This document shows, in pieces, positions 46,705 through 55,702 of a DNA stretch of 64,000 bases (the stretch's first letter is position 1; each line of letters begins with the position of its first letter). A program made the position numbers and the translations under genes. Source of the DNA: Bradyrhizobium sp. AZCC 1719 (GTDB lineage Bacteria; Pseudomonadota; Alphaproteobacteria; Rhizobiales; Xanthobacteraceae). A model generated the notes under the pieces. The model searched no databases and was not told the origin of the DNA. It worked only from the letters and a program-made list of their open reading frames with translations. The stretch is from contig NZ_JAZHRU010000001.1 in assembly GCF_036924525.1 (NCBI RefSeq), positions 2,881,001 to 2,945,000 of the forward strand. Direction: 5' to 3'.

Positions 46705-46735
46705 AAAACCCGGGCCTCACGGCCCGGGTTTTTTC
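46705..46735 (+). terminator. Rho-independent terminator after fliJ
   Basis: A ten-base stem AACCCGGGCC / GGCCCGGGTT with a TCAC loop, followed by TTTTC. It ends the fliI-fliJ operon 30 bases past the fliJ stop. Confidence 0.93.
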
Positions 46736-46865
46736 TTGATCTTTCTTTGGCCAATCTTCCGGAATCGGCGACTTGGTGGCCCCTCTGACGCGAGGTATGC
46801 TACGAAACTTCCCGTCGGCTCCGGCGTACGACGCATGGGAGGAGCGGGATTGTGGGGGACGCTGA

Positions 46866-47423
46866 ATGCTGACGCCAGCGGAGCTGGTCTGGCTGATTGC
46901 CGCGGTGGCGAAGGGGGATGAGGCCGCTTTTGAGCGCCTTTACGCCGCCACGCGCGCGAAACTCTTCGGCGTCGTGCTCCGTATCTTGCGGCGTCAGGAC
47001 CTCGCGGAGGAGGTCATTCAGGAGGCTTACGTCAAGATCTGGAACAGCGCCGGACAGTTCAACCCTGCGCTCGCTTCGCCGATCACGTGGATGGCGTCGA
47101 TCGCGCGCAACCGGGCGATCGACGTGGTGCGCAAGAAGAGCGAAAGCTCGATCGAGGAGGAGCCGGCCGCGATGGAAGTGGCGGCCGAGTCGCCCGATCC
47201 GCTGGCGCGGCGCGAGATGACGGAAGAGTTGAAGCGGTTGCTGGAATGCGTCGGCCGCCTGGAGCCGGATCGGCAAAAGCTCGTGCTGCTCGCTTATTAC
47301 AACGGCTGGAGCCGCGAACAGCTCGCCGCCAAGTTCGAGACGCCGGTGAATACGGTGAAGACGTGGCTGCGCCGCAGCATGATGGAAATAAGGGAGTGTC
47401 TCGGACTGGGGTCCGGATCTTGA
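46866..47423 (+). CDS. ECF-family RNA polymerase sigma factor
   Basis: 185 residues. Region 2 is at about 10-80 (FERLYAATRAKLFGVVLRIL, then EEVIQEAYVKIWNSAGQF), with a short acidic linker. Region 4 is at about 120-175 (RQKLVLLAYYNGWSREQLAAKF, recognition helix TPVNTVKTWLRRSM). The anti-sigma gene starts three bases after its stop, so it probably belongs to the SigK/RskA-type group. Target promoters are unknown and no autoregulatory site was found. A possible GGAA element at 46763 has no matching -10. Confidence 0.9.
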   Translation: MLTPAELVWLIAAVAKGDEAAFERLYAATRAKLFGVVLRILRRQDLAEEVIQEAYVKIWNSAGQFNPALASPITWMASIARNRAIDVVRKKSESSIEEEPAAMEVAAESPDPLARREMTEELKRLLECVGRLEPDRQKLVLLAYYNGWSREQLAAKFETPVNTVKTWLRRSMMEIRECLGLGSGS

Positions 47424-47426
47424 ACG

Positions 47427-48332
47427 ATGGCCTATAGCGAAGACCATATCGCGCTCGCCGCGGAATATGCGCTCGGCACCCTCGATGCAGACGAGCGCAC
47501 GCAGGTCGAGACCATGATGGCCGTCGATGCCGAATACAGCGCACTCGTTCAGGCCTGGGAATACCGGCTCGGCGTGCTGAACCAGATGGTCGGTTCGGTC
47601 GAGCCGCGTCCGGTCGTGTGGGAAAACATCAAGGCCGCGATCGGACGTTCCACGGAAGCGCAGGCGCCGCTGACGCTGCCTGAGGCGCCGCAGACTGCGC
47701 CTCCGCCTGAACCCACGGCTGAGCCGGTGGCTCCCGCGGTAGCCGAGGCACCGCCAGCCGTCACGGACGGTCCGGTTGCGGCCAATGTCATCCAGTTGTC
47801 CAGTCGCGCGAAGCGCTGGCGCAACGTGGCTTCCTTTGCCACCGCAATTGCCGCAGCACTTATCGCGATGCTGGCGGTGCAGGTCTATCGGCCGGAGCTC
47901 TTACCGGAGGCGCTGCGGCCGCAGCCGCGCATCCAGACCGTCGAGGTCAAGACGCCGGCGCCACAGCCGACACCCTCGGCGCAGTATGTCGCGCTGCTGC
48001 AGCGTGACGGCGGTTCGCCCGCGTTCATTTTGACGGTCGACGCCGCGACCAAAAATTTCACCGTCCGCAAGGTCGGCGCCGATCCCGAGCCCGGCAAGAG
48101 CTTTGAGCTCTGGCTGATTTCCGACCGCCTGCCGCAACCGCGCTCGCTCGGCGTGATCGGCGGCAGCGATTTCACCGCGCGCCCGGCGCTCGCCGCCTAC
48201 GACGCCAGCACGATCAACACCGCGCTCTTTGCGGTGACCGTCGAGCAGGCCGGCGGCTCGCCGAGCGGCCAGCCGACCTCGGCGCCGATCTTTACCGGCA
48301 AGCTGATCGAGACGGTGCCGGCTGCTCGCTAG
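47427..48332 (+). CDS. RskA-type membrane anti-sigma factor
   Basis: 301 residues. The N-terminal helical domain (about 5-75, EYALGTLDADERTQVE) lacks the HxxxCxxC zinc motif, as in RskA. A Pro/Ala-rich linker leads to a single membrane helix at about 132-152. The periplasmic part (from about 165) is the RskA C-terminal domain with FELWLISDRLPQPRSLGV and a late FAVTVEQAGG. It should sequester the ECF sigma and release it on an envelope signal. Confidence 0.85.
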   Translation: MAYSEDHIALAAEYALGTLDADERTQVETMMAVDAEYSALVQAWEYRLGVLNQMVGSVEPRPVVWENIKAAIGRSTEAQAPLTLPEAPQTAPPPEPTAEPVAPAVAEAPPAVTDGPVAANVIQLSSRAKRWRNVASFATAIAAALIAMLAVQVYRPELLPEALRPQPRIQTVEVKTPAPQPTPSAQYVALLQRDGGSPAFILTVDAATKNFTVRKVGADPEPGKSFELWLISDRLPQPRSLGVIGGSDFTARPALAAYDASTINTALFAVTVEQAGGSPSGQPTSAPIFTGKLIETVPAAR

Positions 48333-48352
48333 CGCTTGCTTACTGAAGCTTG

Positions 48353-48463
48353 ATCCTCATGGTGAGGAGCGCGCTCTTGCGCGCGTCTCGAACCGTGTGG
48401 CCCTGATCTCGCCTGGGGCCCATCCTTCGAGACGCCCGCTTCGCGGGCTCCTCAGGATGAGGT
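48353..48463. repeat. Long imperfect inverted repeat (intergenic)
   Basis: Arms of about 46 bases (CCTCATGGTGAGGAGC-type at left; the matching CTCAGGATGAGG at right, with shared GTCTCGAA cores) flank a 15-base centre. Each arm contains its own small hairpin. This is a form of palindrome scattered between genes in Bradyrhizobium. It may be a mobile or RNA-level element. Confidence 0.75.
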
Positions 48464-48495
48464 TTGTGGGGGTGGTGGCGAGCCGCCAACAAAAA

Positions 48496-48524
48496 GAAAA
48501 CGCCCGTGGGGAGCGGGCGTTTTC
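48496..48524. terminator. Bidirectional terminator
   Basis: An 11-base stem GAAAACGCCCG / CGGGCGTTTTC with a seven-base loop. The minus-strand reading adds TTTTCTTTTTG, so it can stop both the anti-sigma transcript and that of the small gene at 48633. Confidence 0.85.
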
Positions 48525-48632
48525 GCAGTCAACTTGGGGGTAGTTGGGGTCTTATATATCCACGTGGCGACTTTGGGGGGCTGTAAAGAGCCGCGTGAAT
48601 TCCGTGAATTCCTGTGTTTCCGGATTCCTCCG

Positions 48633-48839
48633 TTAGCGTACGATTGAGTTACCGGAGCTGGTGATCGCCACCGGCTTGCCGGCCTTCATCACGCGCGTGC
48701 TCGCGGTCTGGGTGAGACCTTCATCCGAGGTGTTGCGCGCGGAGATGCTGAACCCGGCGACCACGACACCTGCCACGAGGGCCACGGCCACGATCTTGAG
48801 ATGGGTCGTGCGATCTGCGCTGTAGATCGAATGGTTCAT
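48633..48839 (-). CDS. Small single-span membrane protein, 68 residues
   Basis: A polar N terminus is followed by one membrane helix (IVAVALVAGVVVAGFSI, about 15-32) and a 35-residue, mostly polar tail. The GGAG ribosome site is seven bases before the ATG. It is flanked by a terminator and a putative stress-type promoter. Proteins of this type are widespread in Bradyrhizobium without known function. Confidence 0.68.
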   Translation of the reverse strand: MNHSIYSADRTTHLKIVAVALVAGVVVAGFSISARNTSDEGLTQTASTRVMKAGKPVAITSSGNSIVR

Positions 48840-48915
48840 GGAAGTCTCCTGCCGCCTCCGGCCTAACGGATTTGTTGGATGCGTCCGCAGGCTGGTTCAA
48901 CGTCTCGCGTCAGGA

Positions 48916-48941
48916 AACGTAGGACTCCGGCATCTGTTTCC
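48916..48941 (-). promoter_or_regulatory. Candidate EcfG-type promoter of the 68-residue protein gene
   Basis: On the minus strand, GGAAAC is followed after 16 bases by CGTT, close to the GGAAC-N16/17-CGTT form used by the general-stress sigma EcfG. It lies about 77 bases before the start codon. The region is partly palindromic and also reads GGAAAC...TGTT on the other strand, so orientation rests on the gene. Confidence 0.4.
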
Positions 48942-49167
48942 AAAGGAACGATCACAAGGCGGTGAAAAGACTTGAACGGCCGCGATTGGAACGTCCGCGG
49001 CGATCGCCAGAAATGAACAAATATTCAGTCTCTGTAACAGCTTATGCGGAGATCACCGCTTCTCAGGGGCGAATGGCGCGGTATGGGCCATTTTCGACAA
49101 ACCATTTGCCTGTGGCGAAAAGGCTTCGCCATTTTCGCCGGTGATTTGCGCCGCGCCCGCCGCCAAA

Positions 49168-51303
49168 CTAGACGCTGCCGACCGTCTTCAGCCGCGCGCG
49201 CGGGTGAATTTCCGCCTGCGACAACACAGTGGTTTGCGAGCGGAACCGCTCGATCAGCGAGCGCACGAACGGGCGGATTGCAGCGGAGGTGACCAGCACC
49301 GGCGCCTCGCCCTCGCGCGCTGCCTGTTCGAAGGCGTTGCGAACGCTGGTCATGAACTCCGACAGTTTTGAGGGCTGCATGGCGAGGCTGCGCTCTTCGC
49401 CCTGGCCCACGATCGATTCCGCAAACGCCTGTTCCCACCGCGCCGACAGCGCGATCAGCGGCAGATAACCGTTGTATGTGGTATTCTGTGCGCAGATCTG
49501 GCGCGCCAGCCGAGCGCGGACGTGCTCGACCATGGTGGCGGGGTTGCGCGAGAAGGCGAGCGCGTCGGCGATGCCTTCGAGGATGGTGGAGAGGTCGCGG
49601 ATCGAGATCCGCTCGGCCAGCAGGAGCTGCAGCACGCGCTGGATGCCCGAGACCGTGACCTGGCTCGGCACGATGTCCTTGACCAGCTCGCCCTGTTCCT
49701 TCGGCAGATCCTTCAAGAGCTTCTGCACCTCGCCATAAGACAGCAAGTCGCTCATGTTGTTCTTGAGTAGCTCGGTGAGGTGCGTCGACAGCACGGTGGC
49801 GGCATCGACCACGGTGTAGCCCTTCAGCGAGGCCTCTTCCTTCAGTGCGGCATCGACCCAGGTTGCCGGCAGACCAAACGTCGGCTCGACGGTGTGGATA
49901 CCGGGCACGCCGACCTGGTTGCCGGCGGGATCCATCACCATGAACTGGTTCGGCCAGATCTTGCCGGTTCCGGCGTCCACTTCCTTGATCTTGATGACGT
50001 AGGTGTTGGCCTCGAGCTGGACGTTGTCGAGGATGCGTACCGCCGGCATCACAAAGCCCATTTCGATCGCGAGCGAGCGGCGCAACGCCTTGATCTGCTC
50101 GGTCAGGCGGTCGGTACCGTCGGGGCCGTTGACCAGCGGCAGCAGCGCATAGCCGAGCTCGATCTTGAGGTCGTCGATCTTGAGCGCGGTGGCGATCGGC
50201 TCTTCGGCCGCGGCGTTGGCGGCAGCCGCCGCAAGCTCGGGCGCTGCGGCCGCGGCGGCTTCGGCAGCCTTGGTGACGTTGTTGTGGTTTCGCGCTTTCC
50301 AGGCCAGCGCCGCGGCGCCGCCGCCGAGCGCCAGGAACGGCAGCATCGGAATGCCGGGTAGCAGCGCCAGCACCAGCATCACGCCGGCCGACATGCCGAG
50401 CGCCTGCGGGTAACCCGAGAGCTGCTTCATCAGCGCCTTGTCGGCCGCACCCGTGATGCCGGCCTTCGACACCAAAAGGCCCGCGGCGGTGGAGACGATC
50501 AGCGCCGGCACCTGCGTCACCAGGCCGTCGCCGACCGTCAGAATGGTGTAGGTGCGGGCGGCATCGCCAAAGCTCATGCCCTGCTGGGCGACGCCGATGA
50601 TGATGCCGCCGATGACGTTGATGAAGACGATCAGGAGGCCCGCGATAGCGTCGCCGCGGACGAATTTCGAGGCGCCGTCCATGGCGCCGAAGAAGCCGCT
50701 TTCGTCTTCCAGCGCCTTGCGGCGAGCCTTGGCGGTCTGCTCGTCGATCAGGCCGGCCGACAGATCGGCGTCGATCGCCATCTGCTTGCCCGGCATCGAA
50801 TCCAGTTGGAAGCGGGCGGCGACTTCGGCGATGCGGCCCGAACCCTTGGTGATGACGACGAAGTTCACGATCACGAGAATCGCGAACACGATAATTCCGA
50901 TCACGAAATTACCGCTCATCACGAAATTGCCGAACGCTTCGATGACGTGGCCGGCGGCCGCCGTGCCCTCATGGCCGTGCGACAGGATCAGCCGGGTCGA
51001 GGCCATGTTCAGCGACAGCCGCAGCATGGTCGAGATCAGAAGCACGGTCGGAAATGACGAGAATTCCAGCGGCGCCTGGATGAACAGCGACGTCATCAGG
51101 ATCAGGATCGATACCGTGATCGAGATCGCCAGGAACAGGTCGAGCACGATCGCCGGCAGCGGCAGGATCAGCACCACGAGGATGACGAGGACGCCGAGCG
51201 CCAGCGCCAGATCGCCGCGCTTCAGGATATCGCCGATTTCGCTCAAGGACGGAAACTTGCCGCCCGTGCCTGCGCCGCCCTGACCCGCCGTGACATCGAC
51301 CAT
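49168..51303 (-). CDS. flhA: Flagellar export apparatus protein FlhA
   Basis: 711 residues. An N-terminal multi-span membrane domain (about residues 25-330) has the conserved SFPTVLLISTMLRLSLNMASTR segment, the FHIPEP-type loop and the GSGRIAEVAARFQLDSMPGKQMAIDADL stretch. The cytosolic C-terminal domain from about 360 binds export chaperones. It forms the export gate with FlhB. No FliR or FlhB gene is adjacent. The ATG at 51303 gives a normal length; a longer frame to 51405 exists. A CtrA-like box lies 171 bases upstream. Confidence 0.95.
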   Translation of the reverse strand: MVDVTAGQGGAGTGGKFPSLSEIGDILKRGDLALALGVLVILVVLILPLPAIVLDLFLAISITVSILILMTSLFIQAPLEFSSFPTVLLISTMLRLSLNMASTRLILSHGHEGTAAAGHVIEAFGNFVMSGNFVIGIIVFAILVIVNFVVITKGSGRIAEVAARFQLDSMPGKQMAIDADLSAGLIDEQTAKARRKALEDESGFFGAMDGASKFVRGDAIAGLLIVFINVIGGIIIGVAQQGMSFGDAARTYTILTVGDGLVTQVPALIVSTAAGLLVSKAGITGAADKALMKQLSGYPQALGMSAGVMLVLALLPGIPMLPFLALGGGAAALAWKARNHNNVTKAAEAAAAAAPELAAAAANAAAEEPIATALKIDDLKIELGYALLPLVNGPDGTDRLTEQIKALRRSLAIEMGFVMPAVRILDNVQLEANTYVIKIKEVDAGTGKIWPNQFMVMDPAGNQVGVPGIHTVEPTFGLPATWVDAALKEEASLKGYTVVDAATVLSTHLTELLKNNMSDLLSYGEVQKLLKDLPKEQGELVKDIVPSQVTVSGIQRVLQLLLAERISIRDLSTILEGIADALAFSRNPATMVEHVRARLARQICAQNTTYNGYLPLIALSARWEQAFAESIVGQGEERSLAMQPSKLSEFMTSVRNAFEQAAREGEAPVLVTSAAIRPFVRSLIERFRSQTTVLSQAEIHPRARLKTVGSV

Positions 51304-51473
51304 GGTAGCCGCTTCCCCCCGCGTCTGCCGCCATCGGGCGCCAGACGTCTTGGCGGCGGCCGAAGGGCCGCCGTTCCGAAAGTGAGGCACCGCACTGGCG
51401 TCCACGGGGTTCCTCCCGTTTTACGCGGCCGACGACACTCGACTTCACCCGGCAATTTTTGCCCGGTGTATGG

Positions 51474-51489
51474 TTAGCAAAGGGTTAAC
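51474..51489. promoter_or_regulatory. CtrA binding site candidate upstream of flhA
   Basis: TTAG, seven bases, TTAAC: a good match to TTAA-N7-TTAAC with one mismatch, in the 318-base flhA upstream region. CtrA control of flagellar class II genes is known in alphaproteobacteria. Confidence 0.5.
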
Positions 51490-51621
51490 GAGGGAGTGCT
51501 TAGCCCGTCATTCCGGGGCGATGCGCCAGCATCGAACTACGATGTGCAAGCGCACATCGGAGAATCTCGTGCCGCATGCGTCGTCGCACCCCGCGGCTTA
51601 GATCGCGCCCGCCGATTGAAG

Positions 51622-52182
51622 TCATTCCTTCACGGGGCCGCGCGCGAGTGCCGCCGATTGCTGCAGGCTGATGCCATGGGCGAGCGGGTCGGCGTGGCGA
51701 TGCACCAGGTGCCACTGGTCCCCGTCCCGCCGATAGACGAGCGTAACGCGCAGCGCCCATTCCTGTGCGGGCAGTCCCCCGACCTCGGCATGGTGCCGTT
51801 CGATCAGCGCGAGAACTACCATGTCGGCCGAGCCATAGGATTGGACGACCTCCTGCTTGTGGGTGCCGTTCTTGAAGAACCGTCCGATCCTGTCCCACGT
51901 CTCGGACGTATATTGCGAGCCGTGCGACGGTGACCCGCCGAACGGGGACATCAATGTGAAATCGTCTGACATGGCGATCATCGCCCGGTAAGTCTCTGCG
52001 TCTCCCCGCATCAGTGCCGCATTCGACACCTCGGAATGCTTGATCAGCTTGGCGATCGTATCTTCCGCCGCGGCCGGCTGTGCTGCGACGAGCGGCAGAC
52101 CCGCCATCGCCGGGATGGCGCGACGCCGGGATAACGCTGGAGGCGAGCTCGCGCCGGGCGTCATCGGTGATTTCTTCGACAT
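51622..52182 (-). CDS. Exported SnoaL/NTF2-like protein
   Basis: 186 residues. An N-terminal twin-arginine-like signal (SRRRAIPAMAGLPLVAA, about 18-40) is followed by a SnoaL/DUF4440 domain: the helix SNAALMRGDAETYRAMIA, strands DDFTLMSPFGG, and a late VYRRDGDQWHLVHRHAD. It is divergent from the LysR gene across 93 bases, the usual layout of a LysR-controlled target. The ligand is unknown. Confidence 0.8.
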   Translation of the reverse strand: MSKKSPMTPGASSPPALSRRRAIPAMAGLPLVAAQPAAAEDTIAKLIKHSEVSNAALMRGDAETYRAMIAMSDDFTLMSPFGGSPSHGSQYTSETWDRIGRFFKNGTHKQEVVQSYGSADMVVLALIERHHAEVGGLPAQEWALRVTLVYRRDGDQWHLVHRHADPLAHGISLQQSAALARGPVKE

Positions 52183-52275
52183 GTAAGCACCCCAGTGTTG
52201 AACGAACCTGTGTGATGAAAGAGGCGATAGATGACCCTTTGGGTATCGTGAATCCAGTGATAAAGTTTCAGCACC

Positions 52276-53268
52276 ATGCTGAAGCCGGCTCAGCTCCTAC
52301 GCATCGATCTCAGTCTCCTGGTGTTGTTCAGCACCGTGCTCGAGGAGGGCCATGTCGCGCGCGCGGCGGAAAGACTCAATCTCACGCCCTCGGCCGTCAG
52401 CCATGGGCTGCGCCGGCTGCGGCATCTCCTGCATGATCCGCTGTTCCTCAAGACGCCCGGTGGCGTGAAGCCTACGGACCGTGCTCTCGCACTTGCCGGT
52501 CCAGTTGTTGAGGCTCTCGCGCGTGTCGATGGAATCATATCGATGGCCGGGCCGTTCGACCCCGGAAGCACGCGGCGATGCTTTACGATCGGTGCGCCTG
52601 ATGCCTTGGCGGCCGTCTTCCTCGGCCCTCTCGTTTCCCGCTTGGCCCGCGAGGCGCCGGGTGTCGACATCCGCTTGCTGCAGCTCATGCCGCAACATCA
52701 CGGCAAGCCGACGAGCCAAGTGTGGCAAACCACACTCACGGAGCTCGACTCCCACCGGCTCGATCTTGCAATACTCCCGATCGGCCCGTTGCCGCCCCGT
52801 TTCGTCGAGCGGTTGCTGTTCGAGGAAGACTTCGTCGTCGCCATGCGAAAAGGTCATCCGCTGGCGCGTGCACCAAACCTGGCAGCATACCTGAAGGCAC
52901 GGCACATGCTGGTTTCGGCCATCGGCGATGCGCTAGGAGTCGTCGATGCCATGCTCGCCGAGCGGGGGCATTCGCGGCGCGTGGCGCTGACCGTGCCGAA
53001 TTTCATGATGGCGCTGGTTCAGCTCGCCGAAAGCGATCTGGTTGCGACCTTGCCGCGAAGGCTGGTCGCGTACCACGCCGCGCGGTTCAACCTGGTGGTA
53101 CGCCCGGTGCCGCTGCCCTGGAGGCCCGATCCGATACGCCTCGTCGCATCGCAGTCCGCGATGGCCGACGCCGGCATCGCTTGGCTGTTCGAGACGTTGG
53201 CGAGCAGCATAAGTACGAGCACCGGTTCGCGCTCAAGGCAGGAACGGAAGCGTCGCAAGCCGTGTTGA
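52276..53268 (+). CDS. LysR family transcriptional regulator
   Basis: 330 residues. The helix-turn-helix (EEGHVARAAERLNLTPSAVSHGLRRLRHLL) places it in the NodD/SyrM-like PBP2 group, which begins RIDLSLLVLF. The effector domain runs from about 95 to 300. A basic tail follows. It probably controls the divergent SnoaL-like gene. NodD itself is excluded by lack of nod genes and nod boxes here. Confidence 0.88.
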   Translation: MLKPAQLLRIDLSLLVLFSTVLEEGHVARAAERLNLTPSAVSHGLRRLRHLLHDPLFLKTPGGVKPTDRALALAGPVVEALARVDGIISMAGPFDPGSTRRCFTIGAPDALAAVFLGPLVSRLAREAPGVDIRLLQLMPQHHGKPTSQVWQTTLTELDSHRLDLAILPIGPLPPRFVERLLFEEDFVVAMRKGHPLARAPNLAAYLKARHMLVSAIGDALGVVDAMLAERGHSRRVALTVPNFMMALVQLAESDLVATLPRRLVAYHAARFNLVVRPVPLPWRPDPIRLVASQSAMADAGIAWLFETLASSISTSTGSRSRQERKRRKPC

Positions 53269-53610
53269 CCTGGAAGCTGCGAATTTGCGGTGACACTGAT
53301 TGAACCGTTGAGGCCAAGCTACCTTTCAAACTACCTATTAAGTGCACTATCACCGTAACCCCGAACTGGTTGAAGCACGCGGACATCGCCAACGATCCGA
53401 TTGTCATTGACGCTCAGAAACCCAGCCTCAATGAAAGGCGCAAGCGAACCTGCTCCTCCATTCAACGTTCGTGCGTCGGGAACATCCACGCCAGCGTTAA
53501 CCCTGTCGGCAAATAGACTGTACGTGGGGCGGGTTGTTACCTGAGCCGCCGCCAAGTTGCCGCATTAGACCGGAGAATTTTTACCGCCACTAAACAAGTG
53601 GAGGAACATC
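53269..53610. other. Intergenic region without a recognisable gene
   Basis: 342 bases, less GC-rich than the average. One 75-codon minus-strand frame (53331-53555) has no ribosome site or family resemblance. Promoter of the next gene expected. Confidence 0.4.
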
Positions 53611-54114
53611 ATGCTGAGAATGGTGTTGTTGGGCCTCCTCATCCCATTGGGGGTAGGAGTGCTGGCGGCAATGGAGCTCAGAACTCCAGCGCGCAATGCA
53701 GTAGCGGACTTCCAGCCCCTTGCCGAGTCAACCGTGGGCATATCCGATTCACATGTTGCGCTGGCGAAGGGTGATCGACTTGAAATTGCCGCCGCGAGCA
53801 GCGAGACACCAGCGCAGCCCGCGCCAGTCGACGAACGCGTTTCTCCGTCGGAAGACATCAGTGTCGGTCCTTCGGAGCCCCCGAGGGTGATCGACCGCCA
53901 TCGACACGGTCCCAAATCAAAGAAGGTTACCACCGCCGTCCGTCCAAAGAAGGTCGTTACCGCCGCCCGTCCCAAGCCGCAGCCAAAGCCAACCGCTATC
54001 GCGCGAACGACCATTTCCGAGCGGCGAAAGATCGCCAGCGACACCGAGTCCTGTCGGCTGAGCGCGTTTGGTGGCTTGCGCAAGGCCTTGAATTCAGTCG
54101 ACTGCGAAATCTGA
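53611..54114 (+). CDS. Exported basic/Ala-Pro-rich protein, unknown function
   Basis: 167 residues. A hydrophobic N terminus (MLRMVLLGLLIPLGVGVLAAM) is a signal or anchor. The middle is Pro/Ser/Glu-rich. A basic part near 115-145 includes a short repeated unit (KKVTTAVRP then KKVVTAARP). It ends in a CRLSAFGGLRKALNSVDCEI motif with two cysteines, a segment I have seen at the end of other Bradyrhizobium hypothetical proteins. GGAGG precedes the ATG. No function known. Confidence 0.68.
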   Translation: MLRMVLLGLLIPLGVGVLAAMELRTPARNAVADFQPLAESTVGISDSHVALAKGDRLEIAAASSETPAQPAPVDERVSPSEDISVGPSEPPRVIDRHRHGPKSKKVTTAVRPKKVVTAARPKPQPKPTAIARTTISERRKIASDTESCRLSAFGGLRKALNSVDCEI

Positions 54115-54369
54115 TTCATTGGAACGGCCTCAGTGACTCTGACCTGATGCTGTCTCCAGAACTTGGGAGTGAGAGCTCAGGCCCAACTCCACCCGGTGCG
54201 GCCGCTATCCGCTTTGGGTCCGACAGCGCCCCAAATGATGCGCGTGCAAGGCCGGCAAGGCTCAACGTTCGCGCGCAGATTCGCCTTAAAAAATAAGCCT
54301 TTGAAGGTGAACGAGTTCACAGCCGGAGCCCCAGCGGCAGGTCCATTTTGCCGGCCTGGGACGATCCAG

Positions 54370-55500
54370 ATGCACGACCGAATGACCATACCCAAGTTCA
54401 TGCCGGAAGTGAGAGGCCAAGGCCGCGACCTGCGAATAGATGCCTGCCGAGGCGTCGCGCTGTGGTTCATCTTTCTTGACCATGTTCCCAACAACATCGG
54501 AACTTGGCTGACACTGCGGAACTACGGCTTCAGCGATGCCGCTGAAGTGTTCATGTTCGTATCGGGCGTAACCTGCGCGCTGGCTTACGGCAAAGCATGG
54601 CGCTGCGAGGGCTGGACCGGAGTGATCAGCCGAACGCTGCGGCGAAGCTGGGACATTTATGTCGCATTTCTGCTGCTCACGCTCGCCTGCGCCATCTTGG
54701 TTCACCTCGCAGGCACGGGCCGTGTTGCTGATGAGAGCAATACGCGCATCTTGTTGGACCATCCAGGCGCAACGCTCGCGCGCGCGGCGATCCTGCAATA
54801 CCGTCCCGTCAATACCGACGTGTTGTCGGTCTTCGTGCTTCTTCACCTCCTGTTCGCGCCGCTGCTGTGGCTGCTGCTGCGAGCGCCGAATGCGACGCTT
54901 GGCGCCTCGCTGGCGCTTTATGTGTTGGTGCATGCCTTTGGCTGGACCGTCCCGGCCTGGCCGAACGGCCACTGGGCCTTCAATCCGCTGGCCTGGCAGC
55001 TGCTGTTCGTGCTCGGCGCGTGGTGGATGATCGATGTCAAGAGGCCCCAGCCGTGGGTGACGTCACGCACGACGCTTGTGCTTACCATCCTGTATCTGCT
55101 CTTCAGCCTGATCATTGTATTGAGCTGGCGCATCAAACCGCTGGAAGTACTGATCCCGCAGGCGCTGGCGCAACTGCTTTACCCATTGGACAAATCGAAT
55201 CTCGATCCATTGCGACTGCTGCATTTTTTGGCCATAGCGGTTTTGGTGGCATGGCTCGTGCCTCGCAATTGGCGAGGGCTGACGACGCCGGTAATGCGCG
55301 GCGCGATCCGCTGTGGTCAGAACTCGCTGCCAATCTATTGCCTCGGCGTTCTCTTGACGTTTGCCAGCCACGTGGCGCTGCTCAAGATTTCAGACGGACT
55401 TGCGATGCAGATAGCGTTGAGTTTCGCTGGCATCGCAGCGATGATCGCGACCGCAACGCTGCTGAACTCGATCAGCATCAAACCCGGGCTGCGATCATAA
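54370..55500 (+). CDS. opgC: OpgC-family protein, osmoregulated periplasmic glucan succinylation
   Basis: 376 residues with about ten membrane helices. The signatures GRDLRIDACRGVALWFIFLDHVP and SDAAEVFMFVSGVTCALAYG are those of OpgC, an acyltransferase-3-like inner-membrane protein that adds succinyl groups to periplasmic glucans. The frame reaches back to 54163; the ATG at 54370 (or 54382) is just before the first signature. No opgG or opgH genes are nearby. Confidence 0.88.
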   Translation: MHDRMTIPKFMPEVRGQGRDLRIDACRGVALWFIFLDHVPNNIGTWLTLRNYGFSDAAEVFMFVSGVTCALAYGKAWRCEGWTGVISRTLRRSWDIYVAFLLLTLACAILVHLAGTGRVADESNTRILLDHPGATLARAAILQYRPVNTDVLSVFVLLHLLFAPLLWLLLRAPNATLGASLALYVLVHAFGWTVPAWPNGHWAFNPLAWQLLFVLGAWWMIDVKRPQPWVTSRTTLVLTILYLLFSLIIVLSWRIKPLEVLIPQALAQLLYPLDKSNLDPLRLLHFLAIAVLVAWLVPRNWRGLTTPVMRGAIRCGQNSLPIYCLGVLLTFASHVALLKISDGLAMQIALSFAGIAAMIATATLLNSISIKPGLRS

Positions 55501-55702
55501 TATTTGGACACTGCGATCAGCGAGAGTGTCTATGAAAGATGAAGGATGCCGTCGTTGCGGAGATCGCTGCCGGGCAGGGCCATGCCACCGACGGAACCAG
55601 GTTTGTTCGCTCGCAACCACAACCGCCCGATGACAAAGCGGAAGGACGCTGCAGTAACGCCCATCGTTGCGCACGCGATCCATGTGGCGCTATACATTAC
55701 CC

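Noticed and set aside
52276..53268. The LysR protein as NodD.
   Set aside because: Although the N terminus is of the NodD/SyrM-like group, there are no nod genes or nod boxes nearby and the divergent gene is a SnoaL-like protein.
53331..53555. A 74-residue minus-strand frame in the gap before the exported basic protein.
   Set aside because: No ribosome site and no family resemblance.
55532..55633. A 33-residue frame with five cysteines (GCRRCGDRCRAGPC-like).
   Set aside because: Cysteine codons (TGC) are frequent in random high-GC sequence; there is no conservation evidence and only a weak ribosome site.
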